A DNA stretch of 53,450 nt from the IMG/VR virus record IMGVR_UViG_3300036851_000134, positions 1 through 53,450 of that record; one strand, given 5' to 3'. The notes beneath the pieces are model-generated. The model was given only the letters and a program-made list of their open reading frames with translations, searched no databases and was not told the DNA's origin. The translations under genes were made by a program, and so were the position numbers. The stretch is from a virus. This document shows positions 31,011 through 39,662 of this stretch, one piece after another (position 1 is the first letter of the stretch; each line of letters opens with the position of its first letter).

Positions 31011-32834
31011 TTGAAAAATCATCTTTACGGTATTCGGTGCAACACGGATCTCACGCCGCAAGAGCTTGAATTTGCTGCGTTTCTCTATGATCCGCCGGAA
31101 GGGCTCGGGAAATTTGAGCACATGCGACGCGCAATGACGTTGACGTGGCCGGCGTTGCAATGGAACGAGTGGTTAACCGAACAGATCCGGTCCCTTTGCG
31201 AGCCTGAATATGCTTCGCGTTCCGGGCGCATGATTCAACGCACGGTGGTTTGGACGGGATCGGCTGCCGCGGGCAAAACATTCGCTGCGGGCGCTTTTGC
31301 CTGCGCGTGGTTCCTTGCGGGCCGTCTTGCGCCTGAGTTCGATTCGTTTGTGCGCCTGACTTCGACCACCAAAGACATGATCGGCAAGCGGGTTTGGCCG
31401 GTTATTCGCAAATTCTACACGGAAGCCTGTGATGTGCGCGGTATTCCAAACAGCATGGGTTGTCATATGGTTGACAGCCGCAAGATGCTTCAGCACAAAA
31501 AAGGTGATGAGAAATTTTCCATTGCAGCGTTGGCGGTAAAAGACGGCGAAACTCAAAAAGCCGTTGAAAATCTGAAGGGCCAGCACGCCAGCCGCATCCT
31601 TCTGATCATAGACGAAGCGAACCTGACGCCGACCGCCATCTTCGAGGCCATCAACAACATGAAAGAAGGTTGTCTGGACCTGACTGTCCTGATCATTGGC
31701 AATGCTGAATCCAAGCTGGACAATCATGGGCGCGCTTCTGAACCGTTGAAAGGTTGGAACAGCGTCAGTGTATCCTCGGAGCGTTGGCGAACAAAAGGCG
31801 TGAAAGAATGGGGATTGGCTCCCGGGATTTGCCTGCATTTCGATGCGTTTGAATCGCCCAACGTTAAAGCGGCAAAGACGATCTTTCCGTTCCTTTACAC
31901 TTACGAAAGTTACCTTGAAAAGGTCAACGATGACGCTGCGAAAAGTCACAAGTTTTGGTCGCAAACACGCGGCTTTTGGCCACCGGAAGGATTGACCAAC
32001 ACAGTTTTCTCCGAAACGATGATCAGCAAATACGATCTGACAGGTCGTATGCTGTTCCTTGGTGACAGGATCGAGATTGCTTCGTTGGACACGGCTTTTG
32101 GCGGGGACGATTGCGTATTGCAATTTGCCGCGCTCGGAGATGTCGGCGGTGGGTTCGGGATTGAATGTCGCGCGCCCATCGTCATTCAACCAAATGCAAC
32201 CAGTGCGCACGAGATCGACTTTCAGATCGCGCGCCGGGTCATTGAAGAATGCAAGCGGCGCGGGGTGAAACCTGAACATTTGGCCGTTGACGCGACAGGA
32301 ACCGGACGCGGTGTTGCGGCGATCATTGCAGGCGAATGGGGGCAGGTGCATCGCGTTGAATACGGCGGTGCGCCCAGCAAAATGCCAAGCGGCCAAGCGG
32401 ACATGCGCCCGTCCGTTGAGGTGTATGACCGGCGTGTGACCGAGCTTTGGTTCAGCGCCCGCGAGTTTGCTGTGGGCGGTCAATTGCGCGGACTTTCGCA
32501 ACAGGCTTGCACGGAGTTTTGCAATCGCAAGTTCGATTTCAAAGGGCGCAAGTATTCGATTGAAACCAAGGAAGATTACAAGGATCGACATGGGCGCTCA
32601 CCGGACTACGCCGACAGCGTGGTCGGGCTTGTGGATCTCGCCCGCAGTCTCGGGCACGTTGCCGGGACGGTGTACAATCTCGCAGGCGCGCGTGAAGCGC
32701 AGGAAACGGCTCGTGAAGCGGATAAAGTCTACGATGACTCGCATTTGAACAGCGACCAAGGCGCAGAGGAAATGCTTGCGGAAGAAGGGATGCTTACTTC
32801 AGGAAATCAGCTTGACAACAGTTCGTTCTTTTGA
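31011..32834 (+). CDS. terL: Terminase large subunit
   Basis: 607 residues with TTG start (31011); no ATG or GTG lies upstream in the open frame. ATPase: Walker A WTGSAAAGKTF (about 82-92), Walker B ILLIIDEANL (about 197-206), coupling motif near VLIIGNAES. Nuclease: SLDTAFGGDD (about 360), AVDATGTG (about 424) and SPDYADSVV (about 529) give the metal-binding acidic residues. It packages DNA through the portal and cuts concatemers. The start lacks a good ribosome site, so the true start may differ slightly. Confidence 0.92.
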   Translation: MKNHLYGIRCNTDLTPQELEFAAFLYDPPEGLGKFEHMRRAMTLTWPALQWNEWLTEQIRSLCEPEYASRSGRMIQRTVVWTGSAAAGKTFAAGAFACAWFLAGRLAPEFDSFVRLTSTTKDMIGKRVWPVIRKFYTEACDVRGIPNSMGCHMVDSRKMLQHKKGDEKFSIAALAVKDGETQKAVENLKGQHASRILLIIDEANLTPTAIFEAINNMKEGCLDLTVLIIGNAESKLDNHGRASEPLKGWNSVSVSSERWRTKGVKEWGLAPGICLHFDAFESPNVKAAKTIFPFLYTYESYLEKVNDDAAKSHKFWSQTRGFWPPEGLTNTVFSETMISKYDLTGRMLFLGDRIEIASLDTAFGGDDCVLQFAALGDVGGGFGIECRAPIVIQPNATSAHEIDFQIARRVIEECKRRGVKPEHLAVDATGTGRGVAAIIAGEWGQVHRVEYGGAPSKMPSGQADMRPSVEVYDRRVTELWFSAREFAVGGQLRGLSQQACTEFCNRKFDFKGRKYSIETKEDYKDRHGRSPDYADSVVGLVDLARSLGHVAGTVYNLAGAREAQETAREADKVYDDSHLNSDQGAEEMLAEEGMLTSGNQLDNSSFF

Positions 32835-32953
32835 AGAATGAGCGCGTGACGCTTAACGTTTGGATCATCAAAAAGCTTGATGCGCATTGGGCCTGTCAGA
32901 CAGGTGAGCGTCACGTCTACCCAGTCCAACTTCTCAATGCGCATCTTTTTCAC
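32807..32953 (-). CDS. Possible antisense 48-residue protein
   Basis: On the opposite strand, GTG at 32953 preceded by AGG 8 bases away opens VKKMRIEKLDWVDVTLTCLT then GPMRIKLFDDPNVKRHALIL, a protein-like sequence filling exactly the gap between two plus-strand genes. It overlaps the dyads listed next, so the gap is either coding here or structural. Confidence 0.3.
   Translation of the reverse strand: MKKMRIEKLDWVDVTLTCLTGPMRIKLFDDPNVKRHALILQKNELLSS
32845..32945 (+). promoter_or_regulatory. Nested/crossing inverted repeats after terL
   Basis: CGTGACGCT (32845-32853) complements AGCGTCACG (32907-32915). GATGCGCATTG (32879-32889) complements CAATGCGCATC (32935-32945), extendable by G-U and G-C on the plus strand. 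CCTGTCAGACAGG is a DNA palindrome at 32892-32904. The first two cross, so they would form a pseudoknot or switch. The core ATGCGCAT is itself palindromic, which lowers its significance. Confidence 0.5.
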
Positions 32954-32963
32954 AAAACAACCT

Positions 32964-33596
32964 ATGGTCAAAGTAGCAAACAGAACCACCGCAATTGGCG
33001 GTGAATCACCCACAAACGGCGCTCGTGGCGGAATCGAAATCGGGATGCCGTATCGTGTGCAAGTGACAATTGAAGGCGTGTGCCCGATTTTGTTTCACCG
33101 CTGGAACTGCGAAAGCGTCGAGTCCAAGTCAAAAGCTAAAAAGGGCAGCGCAGAAAAGAAAACCGATGATTTGGAGAGTTACGTTTGGCGCAATGAACAA
33201 GAGGAATTGTGCATTCCCGGAGAATACCTGCGCGGTTCAATCATCGCCGCTGCAAAATTCCAGCAAGACCCTCGGTCGCCTCGGAAAAGCGCAATGGACT
33301 TGTTCAAAGCGTCGATTGTGTCATTGACGCCGTTAGCGAGTCTCGGTTGCAAAACGTGGGATTTTTTGGATAAACGACGCGTGGTCATTCAACGCAACGG
33401 CATTACTCGCGTGCGTCCTGCAATGGCTACCGGCTGGGTCGCGACGTTCGTTTTGATGGTGAACCTTCCCGAATATATCGATGCTCAGTTCTTGAACGCA
33501 ACGATTCAGAACGCCGGGAAACTGATCGGTCTTGCGGACTTTCGTCCGTCGTACGGCCGCTTTAACGTGACGGCGTTCGAAGTTTTGGACGATTGA
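32964..33596 (+). CDS. Conserved phage protein, possibly RAMP-like fold
   Basis: 210 residues. The core VQVTIEGVCPILFHRWNCES, then LCIPGEYLRGSIIAAAKFQQ, DPRSPRKSAMDLF, and the end LADFRPSYGRFNVTAFEVLD is a highly conserved phage family of unknown function that often lies near the terminase. IPGEYLRGS resembles the IPGSSLKG motif of RAMP (Cas7/Csm3) proteins, and a GRF loop follows; this is a resemblance, not proof. The start is uncertain (in-frame alternatives at 32877 and 32940). Confidence 0.6.
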   Translation: MVKVANRTTAIGGESPTNGARGGIEIGMPYRVQVTIEGVCPILFHRWNCESVESKSKAKKGSAEKKTDDLESYVWRNEQEELCIPGEYLRGSIIAAAKFQQDPRSPRKSAMDLFKASIVSLTPLASLGCKTWDFLDKRRVVIQRNGITRVRPAMATGWVATFVLMVNLPEYIDAQFLNATIQNAGKLIGLADFRPSYGRFNVTAFEVLDD

Positions 33597-34008
33597 TTTG
33601 GGTGCGGTTGTGTGATGTAGGGCACGGCAGGTTGTGGTTAGGTTCGGGCGGGTGAGGGTTGGAAAGGATAGCCGATGTGTGCCGAGATGTGTTTTGCTGA
33701 GGATCGGCCTGGTGTGGTGGGGCAATGTACGGTTAGGTGGGGCCCGGTATGGACGGGTTTGGTTCGGTAGGGTCGGTTTAGGCAGGGTGTGGCGGGGAAA
33801 TGTATGGTTTGGTGTGATTTGGTAGGGTCCGGGCCGAAAGGCCGGTATGGTCAGGTGCGGTGTGGCATTGCGATGCGCGGCAGGGGTAGGTCTGGTCGGG
33901 CCTGGTGCGTTGCGGTGATGTGAGATTTGGTAATCCGAGTTATGGCAGGGGTGGGCACGCTCTGGTAGCGGCGGGGTGGGGTTGTCTACGGTTTGGTATG
34001 GCCGTTTC
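33597..34008 (+). other. G/T-rich quasi-periodic non-coding tract
   Basis: About 400 bases where the plus strand is dominated by GG and GGT units every 5-10 bases, e.g. GGTTAGGTGGGGCCCGGTAT and GGTGTGATTTGGTAGGG. The minus strand frames give only Pro/Thr/His/Arg low complexity. Frequent GGG runs could form G-quadruplexes, and transcription would favour R-loops. No credible gene is present. Confidence 0.7.
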
Positions 34009-34046
34009 CCGCGTTGCAGGTTCAATCTTGCAACGCGGCTTTTTTG
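34009..34046 (+). terminator. Rho-independent terminator
   Basis: CCGCGTTGCA (34009-34018) and TGCAACGCGG (34029-34038) form a perfect 10-bp stem with a 10-base loop, followed by CTTTTTTG. It separates the terminase transcript from the next gene. Confidence 0.9.
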
Positions 34047-34064
34047 TTGGTAAAGAGGGGTTTG

Positions 34065-34580
34065 GTGGCTTTAACTTTTAGAGATATTTCGTGGACACCG
34101 CCGCAAGGTTGGACGTTTATCGATCCGCACACTCAGCATCAACATCGTGCGTCCAGTTTCCAGCAGTTGCTTGACAATATCCGGCGGTATCGGCGCATGA
34201 ACAATCTGCCTACGGAAGCGTCGATGGAACAACAGGTGATCGATGCCATTTGCGCTCGGATACCAACGCAATGCCGGGAAGCACACGCACCGTCGTTGAC
34301 GCAACTTGCTCAAACGTTTGCCGGATCGATGGTGGCGTGGGTGAAGCAAGGCGCGCCGGTTTTGACTTGGGAACAGATGATGTCGCGTCGTGACGTTTGC
34401 ACCGGCAGCGTCGAGAAAGGTACGTCTGCTTGTCCGCAATGGCACGGTGATGCCGGGTTTCACATGGGCCGCTGCGGGCAATGCGGTTGTTTGTCGCTCA
34501 AGCTTTTTCTTGCTACGGAGAAATGTCCGTTGGGCAAGTGGGATGAAGTGAAAGATGAAACTAAACTTTTCAAAGGTTGA
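34065..34580 (+). CDS. Small virion/packaging-region protein with Cys cluster
   Basis: 171 residues from GTG 34065, with GAGGGG 4 bases upstream. The N-half is helical (YRRMNNLPTEASMEQQVIDA then ICARIPTQCREA). The C-half has CPQWHGDAGFHMGRCGQCGC, likely zinc-binding. It precedes the portal. Function unknown. Confidence 0.6.
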   Translation: MALTFRDISWTPPQGWTFIDPHTQHQHRASSFQQLLDNIRRYRRMNNLPTEASMEQQVIDAICARIPTQCREAHAPSLTQLAQTFAGSMVAWVKQGAPVLTWEQMMSRRDVCTGSVEKGTSACPQWHGDAGFHMGRCGQCGCLSLKLFLATEKCPLGKWDEVKDETKLFKG

Positions 34581-34583
34581 TCT

Positions 34584-36956
34584 ATGGAAGTGCCTCCTGT
34601 AACAGCAAAAACTCTCAATGCCGCCATGACCGAGCTTGCGTCTTTGGATGCCAGCGGGCGACCGCCGCGGACGCGAATCGATTCAGCTATGCAGGTGCGC
34701 GATATGTACGCTCGCGCGCGTCGGCACAACGCGCTTCGGTCCCAGCGCAATTCACTCGTCAAAGGGCTTGTGGACGGCAACCCGCCGTACGACCAGGGCG
34801 CGATCAATCGCAGTGGTCAACGGTATCGGAGCAACTTCAACAATGGCGAAGCGGAAGCGTTCCTGAATGTTGCGCTCACGGCATTTTATGATTTGTTCAG
34901 CGAAGTTGAAACGCACGCGACTGTCGAGGTGGACGATTACAACAACCCGGATGCGCACAAATGGAGTGAATGTCTGACTCGCAATTTCGAATGGTTACAG
35001 CGGCAGGACGAAGATTTCGATTTCAACATTCAACTTTCGCAGCATGACATGGTTTTGTACGGTGCCGGGCCGCATCTGTTTGAAGATCCTTTGGATTGGA
35101 GAAGTCGCCCGGTGCGTTTCGAGGACATGCTGTTGCCGCGTTGGTCGGAGTCCAATGTGACCCGGTGGGAATGGGTCATTTTCTTTTATCAATATACAGT
35201 CAGCCAGCTTTACGAATTCATCAGTGACGAAGACGCGGCGCGCATGGCTGGTTGGGACGTGGCTGCGGTAAAGCGCAGCATCATGCTGTGCAGCGATCAG
35301 ATCGGAGCGGACCCGCTCGGTCGCAACTGGCAGAAGTGGGAAACATGGCAGCAAGCATTGCGCAATAACGATCTTTGGTTGTCTGATCGCGTGCGAATGG
35401 TGAGAACGATCCGGATGCTTTACAAGGAATTCGCCAAGGACGGCGCGCCATCGACGGTGAGTGAGGTGTGGGCGGACGAGAATGATACGGCCAACGACAC
35501 GTTTTTGTTTCAGAAAGAGAACGCATTCGAGAACATGAAACAGGCGTGTTGCCCGTTCTTTTACGATCGCGGCGACGGCACGGCGCATTCCGTTCGCGGT
35601 CTGGGCGTGAAGATGTACAAACTGCTTGTGGCGAAAATGCGATTGCAAAACGGCATGGTGGATTCGGCTTTTGCCCGCGGTTCCGTGATGCTTAAGTCAT
35701 TGGGTGGCGGTGTAGGTGCGCAACAGCTTTCCATGACGCACCTCGGGCCATATACCGTGATGCCTGCCGGGTTTGATTACGTTGCGAATGTGGCGGTGCC
35801 AGGTGTGTTGGACGCGTTCAAGGTTGCTTCTTTGGACATGGACAACACGTTGACGGCGAATTTGTCGCAGTATCGGTCGCGAGTTGAGTCTGCGCAGGCC
35901 AAGCAAGGTAACCCGCGCACAGCTTACGAGGTCAATCAGGACGTTCAACAGCAGAGCGCACTGACCAAAACCCAGATCGCGCGATACTACGAGCAGTTGG
36001 ATGATTGGTATTCGGAACGGTTCCGGCGCGCGTTGAGCAGCGAGATTCCAGGCAGCACAACCAACAAATGGCTCAAGCTCGCCTTGGACTTTCAGAAGCG
36101 TTGCAAGGAAGATAGCGTGCCGCTTGAAAAGGTGCGCGACAAATGTCATGTGCGCGCGACTCGCGCGAGCGGTCAAGGATCGAGTTTCGTTCGGATTCAG
36201 GCGCTCAACATGATCCTGAACACGGTATGGCCGACGTTGCCGGAGGAAGGCAAACAAGCGGTGGTTCGCGATCTGGTTGCGGCTGCGGTCGGGCGCGAGC
36301 ACGTCAATCGGTATGCGGGCGGTTACGACAATTACATGTCGCCGACGGAAGCCGAGAATCGTTGGGAGGCGCAACAGGAAAACAACGACTTCGCGCAAGG
36401 CGGCAATTCGCTTGTGACAGGTCAACAGAATGATCTGTGGCATCTGGATGAGCATTTCGGGTTCTTGAATGCGGCGGCGGGAACGTTGCGGGAAGGCGGC
36501 GATCCGATGAAAGTCTGGACGACATTGGACACCGGCGGGAAGCATGTTGTTCAACATTTGCAACGGATGGCGCAAGATCCGAAGCGCAAACAGCAGGTGC
36601 AATTTTTCATGCTGCAATTCAAGCAACTCAGCGCCGTGACGGATGAACTTGGCAAGCAGATTCAGCAAGCTCAGGAACAACAGGCGCAAGCGCAACAACA
36701 GGCGATGATGCAGGATCGCGAGATGCAAACGGCGGTGATGAAACTTCAGTTGCAAGCGCAGAAAGATCAGGCAAACCTCGCGCTCAAGAGAGAGAAACAG
36801 GATGAAACGTTGCGGTTAAAAGCCGAAAACCAACAGTTCAACCAGGCGATCACGGACGCCAAGACCGCGCACGAAATTCAGACCGGCACAGTGAAAACGG
36901 CTGTGGCAGTGCAAACGCAACGGCAAAAAGCCGCGGCAAAACCGACTGCAAAATAA
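34584..36956 (+). CDS. Portal protein
   Basis: 790 residues. A typical portal wing/stem/crown pattern is seen: NSLVKGLVDGNPPYDQGAIN near residue 55, a long central region with the AYEVN and SALTKTQIARYYEQLDDWYSERFR clip/stem signature around residues 450-490, and a long Gln-rich coiled-coil C-terminus from about 680 (QQAQEQQAQAQQQAMMQ) like the barrel of podovirus portals. It should form the dodecameric DNA channel at the head vertex. Size is on the large side of the family because of the C-terminal tail. Confidence 0.85.
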   Translation: MEVPPVTAKTLNAAMTELASLDASGRPPRTRIDSAMQVRDMYARARRHNALRSQRNSLVKGLVDGNPPYDQGAINRSGQRYRSNFNNGEAEAFLNVALTAFYDLFSEVETHATVEVDDYNNPDAHKWSECLTRNFEWLQRQDEDFDFNIQLSQHDMVLYGAGPHLFEDPLDWRSRPVRFEDMLLPRWSESNVTRWEWVIFFYQYTVSQLYEFISDEDAARMAGWDVAAVKRSIMLCSDQIGADPLGRNWQKWETWQQALRNNDLWLSDRVRMVRTIRMLYKEFAKDGAPSTVSEVWADENDTANDTFLFQKENAFENMKQACCPFFYDRGDGTAHSVRGLGVKMYKLLVAKMRLQNGMVDSAFARGSVMLKSLGGGVGAQQLSMTHLGPYTVMPAGFDYVANVAVPGVLDAFKVASLDMDNTLTANLSQYRSRVESAQAKQGNPRTAYEVNQDVQQQSALTKTQIARYYEQLDDWYSERFRRALSSEIPGSTTNKWLKLALDFQKRCKEDSVPLEKVRDKCHVRATRASGQGSSFVRIQALNMILNTVWPTLPEEGKQAVVRDLVAAAVGREHVNRYAGGYDNYMSPTEAENRWEAQQENNDFAQGGNSLVTGQQNDLWHLDEHFGFLNAAAGTLREGGDPMKVWTTLDTGGKHVVQHLQRMAQDPKRKQQVQFFMLQFKQLSAVTDELGKQIQQAQEQQAQAQQQAMMQDREMQTAVMKLQLQAQKDQANLALKREKQDETLRLKAENQQFNQAITDAKTAHEIQTGTVKTAVAVQTQRQKAAAKPTAK

Positions 36957-36958
36957 TT

Positions 36959-37000
36959 GCTTGACGTTTTGACGGCGGAAGCGTAAACCGTCAGGCAAGC
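36959..37000. other. Post-portal hairpin
   Basis: GCTTG (36959-36963)/CAAGC (36996-37000) outside TGACGG (36970-36975)/CCGTCA (36988-36993). TTGACG...TAAACC with 17 spacing also resembles a weak promoter for the cassette downstream. Confidence 0.5.
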
Positions 37001-37001
37001 T

Positions 37002-37250
37002 ATGAGCGACCGCCTACTACCGCTCGCAGACGTTCTTGGACTCAAGAAAGCCTGCCCAACCACCAAACAAGCCGAGCGCATCATGGAACGGTGCGCCCGG
37101 CTGCACTGGAAGAAACAATCGGCCAAGGTCCGGGAACTGCCGTATCTGGCGTTCAAGGTCGGGTTTTTCATCGGGACAGTTCAAGGTCCGCAGAATTACA
37201 CCGCTGAACTCGCCAAGGAATGGGCGAAACGAAAGGAACCGCCGTTGTGA
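37002..37250 (+). CDS. 82-residue hypothetical protein
   Basis: MSDRLLPLADVLGLKKACPT then TKQAERIMERCARLHWKKQS, with hydrophobic YLAFKVGFFIGTVQG. Ends in a GTGA overlap with the next gene. Unknown; position suggests a virion-associated role. Confidence 0.55.
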   Translation: MSDRLLPLADVLGLKKACPTTKQAERIMERCARLHWKKQSAKVRELPYLAFKVGFFIGTVQGPQNYTAELAKEWAKRKEPPL

Positions 37251-37414
37251 GTGACGCACGCATGGCTGATACTTACCTTCTGTTGTTTTTAGTGTTCGGT
37301 GGTATTGCGGCGTATCGTACAGCTGGATTGAACGTGCTGTTTGTGTTTTTGGCATTGAACTGTTTATTGACGGCGATTTGTGCTGTGCGGCGCTGTGAGG
37401 AACGCAAAAAATGA
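37247..37414 (+). CDS. Two-pass membrane protein
   Basis: 55 residues from GTG 37247 (GTGA overlap); ATG 37262 is the alternative. Hydrophobic segments TYLLLFLVFGGIAAYR and LNVLFVFLALNCLLTAICAV with a basic tail. Function unknown; could anchor the cassette enzymes or act in lysis. Confidence 0.55.
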   Translation: MSDARMADTYLLLFLVFGGIAAYRTAGLNVLFVFLALNCLLTAICAVRRCEERKK

Positions 37415-38187
37415 TCCCGGCGCAAATTCACACAACGTTCGGGCTCGTGCCGGATTTCGGCGGCAAACCGTTTTCATTCATTCATTACGCGTGTGTGCTC
37501 AGTTGGGTGCGCGTGTTAAAGATGCCAGTGACGATTTACTCGGAGTTTTTTCCTGGGGAATCGGATAATTCGAATAAATGGTGGAACCTTACGTTACAGT
37601 TGCCAGGTGTTCATGCGTATTACGCCGGGATGCCGTTGTCGTTCAAACCTAAAATGACTCATTCAGCGCATCGTTCGGATTGGATGAGATTGCGTTGGTG
37701 CCTTGAACACGGTGGTATCGGTTTGGACATTGACGTTTTCGCGTTGCGCCCGTTGCTTTTTCCTCCGGCGGTAACTCCGATGCTTGGCCGCATCAACGGC
37801 GATTACGGTCTTTGCAATGCGGTCATGATCGCGTCCAAGGGCGATGAATTCATCAAACGTTGGGGGGAAGCATATTCATCGTTTAACCCTGCTGAATGGG
37901 ATGCTCATTCCGTCAGGCTCCCTGGGCAAATGGCCAAGTGGTGGCCGCATCTTGTGACCGTTCTGCCTGAGCACTACTTTTTTGAGCACGGTTGGGGTGA
38001 CGTTGGTCAGAAAGCGTTGTTTGAGGATGCAGAGCGCGAGCCGCATCCGGAGGCGATGCTGGCGCATCTGTGGCAGACTGCGACGTGGCCAACGCGCTTG
38101 GAACATCTGACTCCGGAAACCGTGCGGCAAGAGAAGGGGTTTGTGCAACGGCGCATCGTTAAACTCATCGAAGCGGAGGGATTATGA
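37411..38187 (+). CDS. DXD glycosyltransferase (Gly_transf_sug / OCH1-like)
   Basis: 258 residues. HRSDWMRLRWCLEHGGIGLD followed by IDVFALRPL is the DXD signature of sugar-binding-region glycosyltransferases (OCH1 and capsule types). GRINGDYGLCNAVMIASKG is the acceptor loop. It transfers a sugar from a nucleotide donor; the acceptor is unknown. It opens the carbohydrate cassette with ATGA coupling. Confidence 0.85.
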   Translation: MIPAQIHTTFGLVPDFGGKPFSFIHYACVLSWVRVLKMPVTIYSEFFPGESDNSNKWWNLTLQLPGVHAYYAGMPLSFKPKMTHSAHRSDWMRLRWCLEHGGIGLDIDVFALRPLLFPPAVTPMLGRINGDYGLCNAVMIASKGDEFIKRWGEAYSSFNPAEWDAHSVRLPGQMAKWWPHLVTVLPEHYFFEHGWGDVGQKALFEDAEREPHPEAMLAHLWQTATWPTRLEHLTPETVRQEKGFVQRRIVKLIEAEGL

Positions 38188-38294
38188 GCTATACCGACGC
38201 TATCGCAATTTCATTGATTCAGTTTGTCGTGTGGACTACGGCTGCAATTTTAGGCGGGATAACTGGTTACTGGTTGGCGAATCGCAAGAAATGA
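38184..38294 (+). CDS. 36-residue membrane peptide
   Basis: MSYTDAIAISLIQFVVWTTA then AILGGITGYWLANRKK: one transmembrane helix with a basic tail, overlapping both neighbours by 4 bases. Probably translated; role unknown. Confidence 0.6.
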   Translation: MSYTDAIAISLIQFVVWTTAAILGGITGYWLANRKK

Positions 38295-38899
38295 TCGATC
38301 GCACTTTCATTCTCACGCTCAAACGCGATACAGCGCGGTTGAACGCTACGCAATCGCACTTGCAAGAGCGCGGCATTGCGGCTGAACCGTTTTACGGCTT
38401 GGATCATCAGATCACCGGACTTTGGACGCGGCATTCGTATGAGGTTGACGTTGCCGGAAGCGGCTACAATCCGGGACCGAAACCGGCGAACTTGCACATG
38501 AGCCATTTCATACTGTGGAAGGCTATTGAGCTTTTGGGACAGTTTGAAACGTTCATGATCCTTGAGGATGACGTGCGATTTTCTTTGGAATGGCTGGCGC
38601 ACATCGAGCACGCCATGACGAACATGGATTCAGACTGGGACATTTTGTATCCCGGCTCGTGTTGTTGTATGGGACACGGCGAGAAACGGATCAGCGACCG
38701 GTTGTATTCCGTGTCCTACGCTCTTTGCACGCACTGCTACATTATCCGGCGCAAAGTGCTTCCGGTGTTGATTGAGAAATGCGAGCGCGTCTGGGGCAAA
38801 CTCGACATTGCAATGGCGCTGCATGTGTTGCCGCTTGTGAAGGCGTATGCGGTTTTGCCGCGTGTTGCGTGGCAAATGAACACACAAATTCCTCCATAA
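38291..38899 (+). CDS. LPS-type glycosyltransferase family 25-like
   Basis: 202 residues from ATG 38291. FILTLKRDTARLNATQSHLQ at the start and FMILEDDVRFSLEWL (ILEDD) match GT25 LPS glycosyltransferases. The middle part has GCCCMG-like Cys residues that may be structural. It would add galactose- or glucose-type sugars to a lipid or protein glycan. Confidence 0.8.
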   Translation: MIDRTFILTLKRDTARLNATQSHLQERGIAAEPFYGLDHQITGLWTRHSYEVDVAGSGYNPGPKPANLHMSHFILWKAIELLGQFETFMILEDDVRFSLEWLAHIEHAMTNMDSDWDILYPGSCCCMGHGEKRISDRLYSVSYALCTHCYIIRRKVLPVLIEKCERVWGKLDIAMALHVLPLVKAYAVLPRVAWQMNTQIPP

Positions 38900-38901
38900 A
38901 A

Positions 38902-39480
38902 ATGAAAGTTCTTGTTGGATGCGAATTTTCGGGAATTGTGAGGGATGCCTTTTTGCGTTTAGGTCACGACGCTTGGAGCTGCGATTTGCTTCCTTGTGAA
39001 TCCGGAGGGCCACACATTCAAGGCGACGTTCGGGATGTGCTGGCTGACGTTTGGGAATTTGCAATTTTTCATCCGCCTTGTACGCATTTGGCTGTCAGTG
39101 GTGCGCGTTGGTTCAAGAACAAAGTGCGCGAACAAGCCGAAGCTTTGGATTTCGTGCGTTTACTGCTCGACGCACCAATCTCACATATCGCCCTCGAAAA
39201 CCCGGTCAGTGTTATTTCGTCTAAAATCCGAAAGCCCGACCAGGTGATTCAGCCATGGATGTTTGGGCACGGCGAACAAAAGGCAACGTGCCTCTGGCTT
39301 AAAAATCTCCCGCGTCTCACGCCGAGCAGCATCGTGGAGGGCAGGGAGCAACGAATTTGGAAAATGCCTCCAAGTGCTGACAGGTGGAAAGAACGTTCTC
39401 GAACTCTGCCGGGTGTGGCTACTGCGATGGCAAACCAGTGGACGTTCGCAATGCGTCCAAACACGCAAATTCCGTCATGA
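38902..39480 (+). CDS. DNA cytosine-methyltransferase-like enzyme
   Basis: 192 residues from ATG 38902. MKVLVGCEFSGIVRDAFLRL (SAM loop), then the FHPPCTHLAVSGARWF motif with PC catalytic Cys, then HIALENPVSVI (ENP motif). This is a compact phage C5-methyltransferase-like family without a separate target-recognition domain. It should modify cytosine in DNA or, less likely, another substrate. It lies inside the sugar cassette. Confidence 0.75.
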   Translation: MKVLVGCEFSGIVRDAFLRLGHDAWSCDLLPCESGGPHIQGDVRDVLADVWEFAIFHPPCTHLAVSGARWFKNKVREQAEALDFVRLLLDAPISHIALENPVSVISSKIRKPDQVIQPWMFGHGEQKATCLWLKNLPRLTPSSIVEGREQRIWKMPPSADRWKERSRTLPGVATAMANQWTFAMRPNTQIPS

Positions 39481-39662
39481 AATTTGAACGTTTTGAATCG
39501 CCGTATCCGGTTTTTCAGCATGTGCGAACTGGTCGCACGGTTCATGTGCGTCCGTCGCCGATGCACGCGGGTTGGTGGTTACTCGCGCCAAACCCGGGAT
39601 TTACGGTTTACCAGAAGGTGCGAACTCGCGTGTTGCGCAAGGATTGGAGGCGGATCAAATGA
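39477..39662 (+). CDS. 61-residue hypothetical protein
   Basis: MKFERFESPYPVFQHVRTGR then TVHVRPSPMHAGWWLLAPNP: small beta protein, basic C-terminus. ATGA overlaps on both sides tie it to the methyltransferases. Confidence 0.55.
   Translation: MKFERFESPYPVFQHVRTGRTVHVRPSPMHAGWWLLAPNPGFTVYQKVRTRVLRKDWRRIK

Noticed and set aside
31173-32591. 472-residue frame antisense to the large terminase
   Set aside because: Shadow of a well-supported gene; no domain, no ribosome site.
33333-34025. 230-residue minus-strand frame across the G/T-rich tract
   Set aside because: Pro/Thr/His/Arg low complexity produced by the base bias; overlaps a better gene on the plus strand.
35697-36755. 352-residue frame antisense to the portal
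   Set aside because: Leu/His/Arg-rich shadow of the Gln-rich portal tail.
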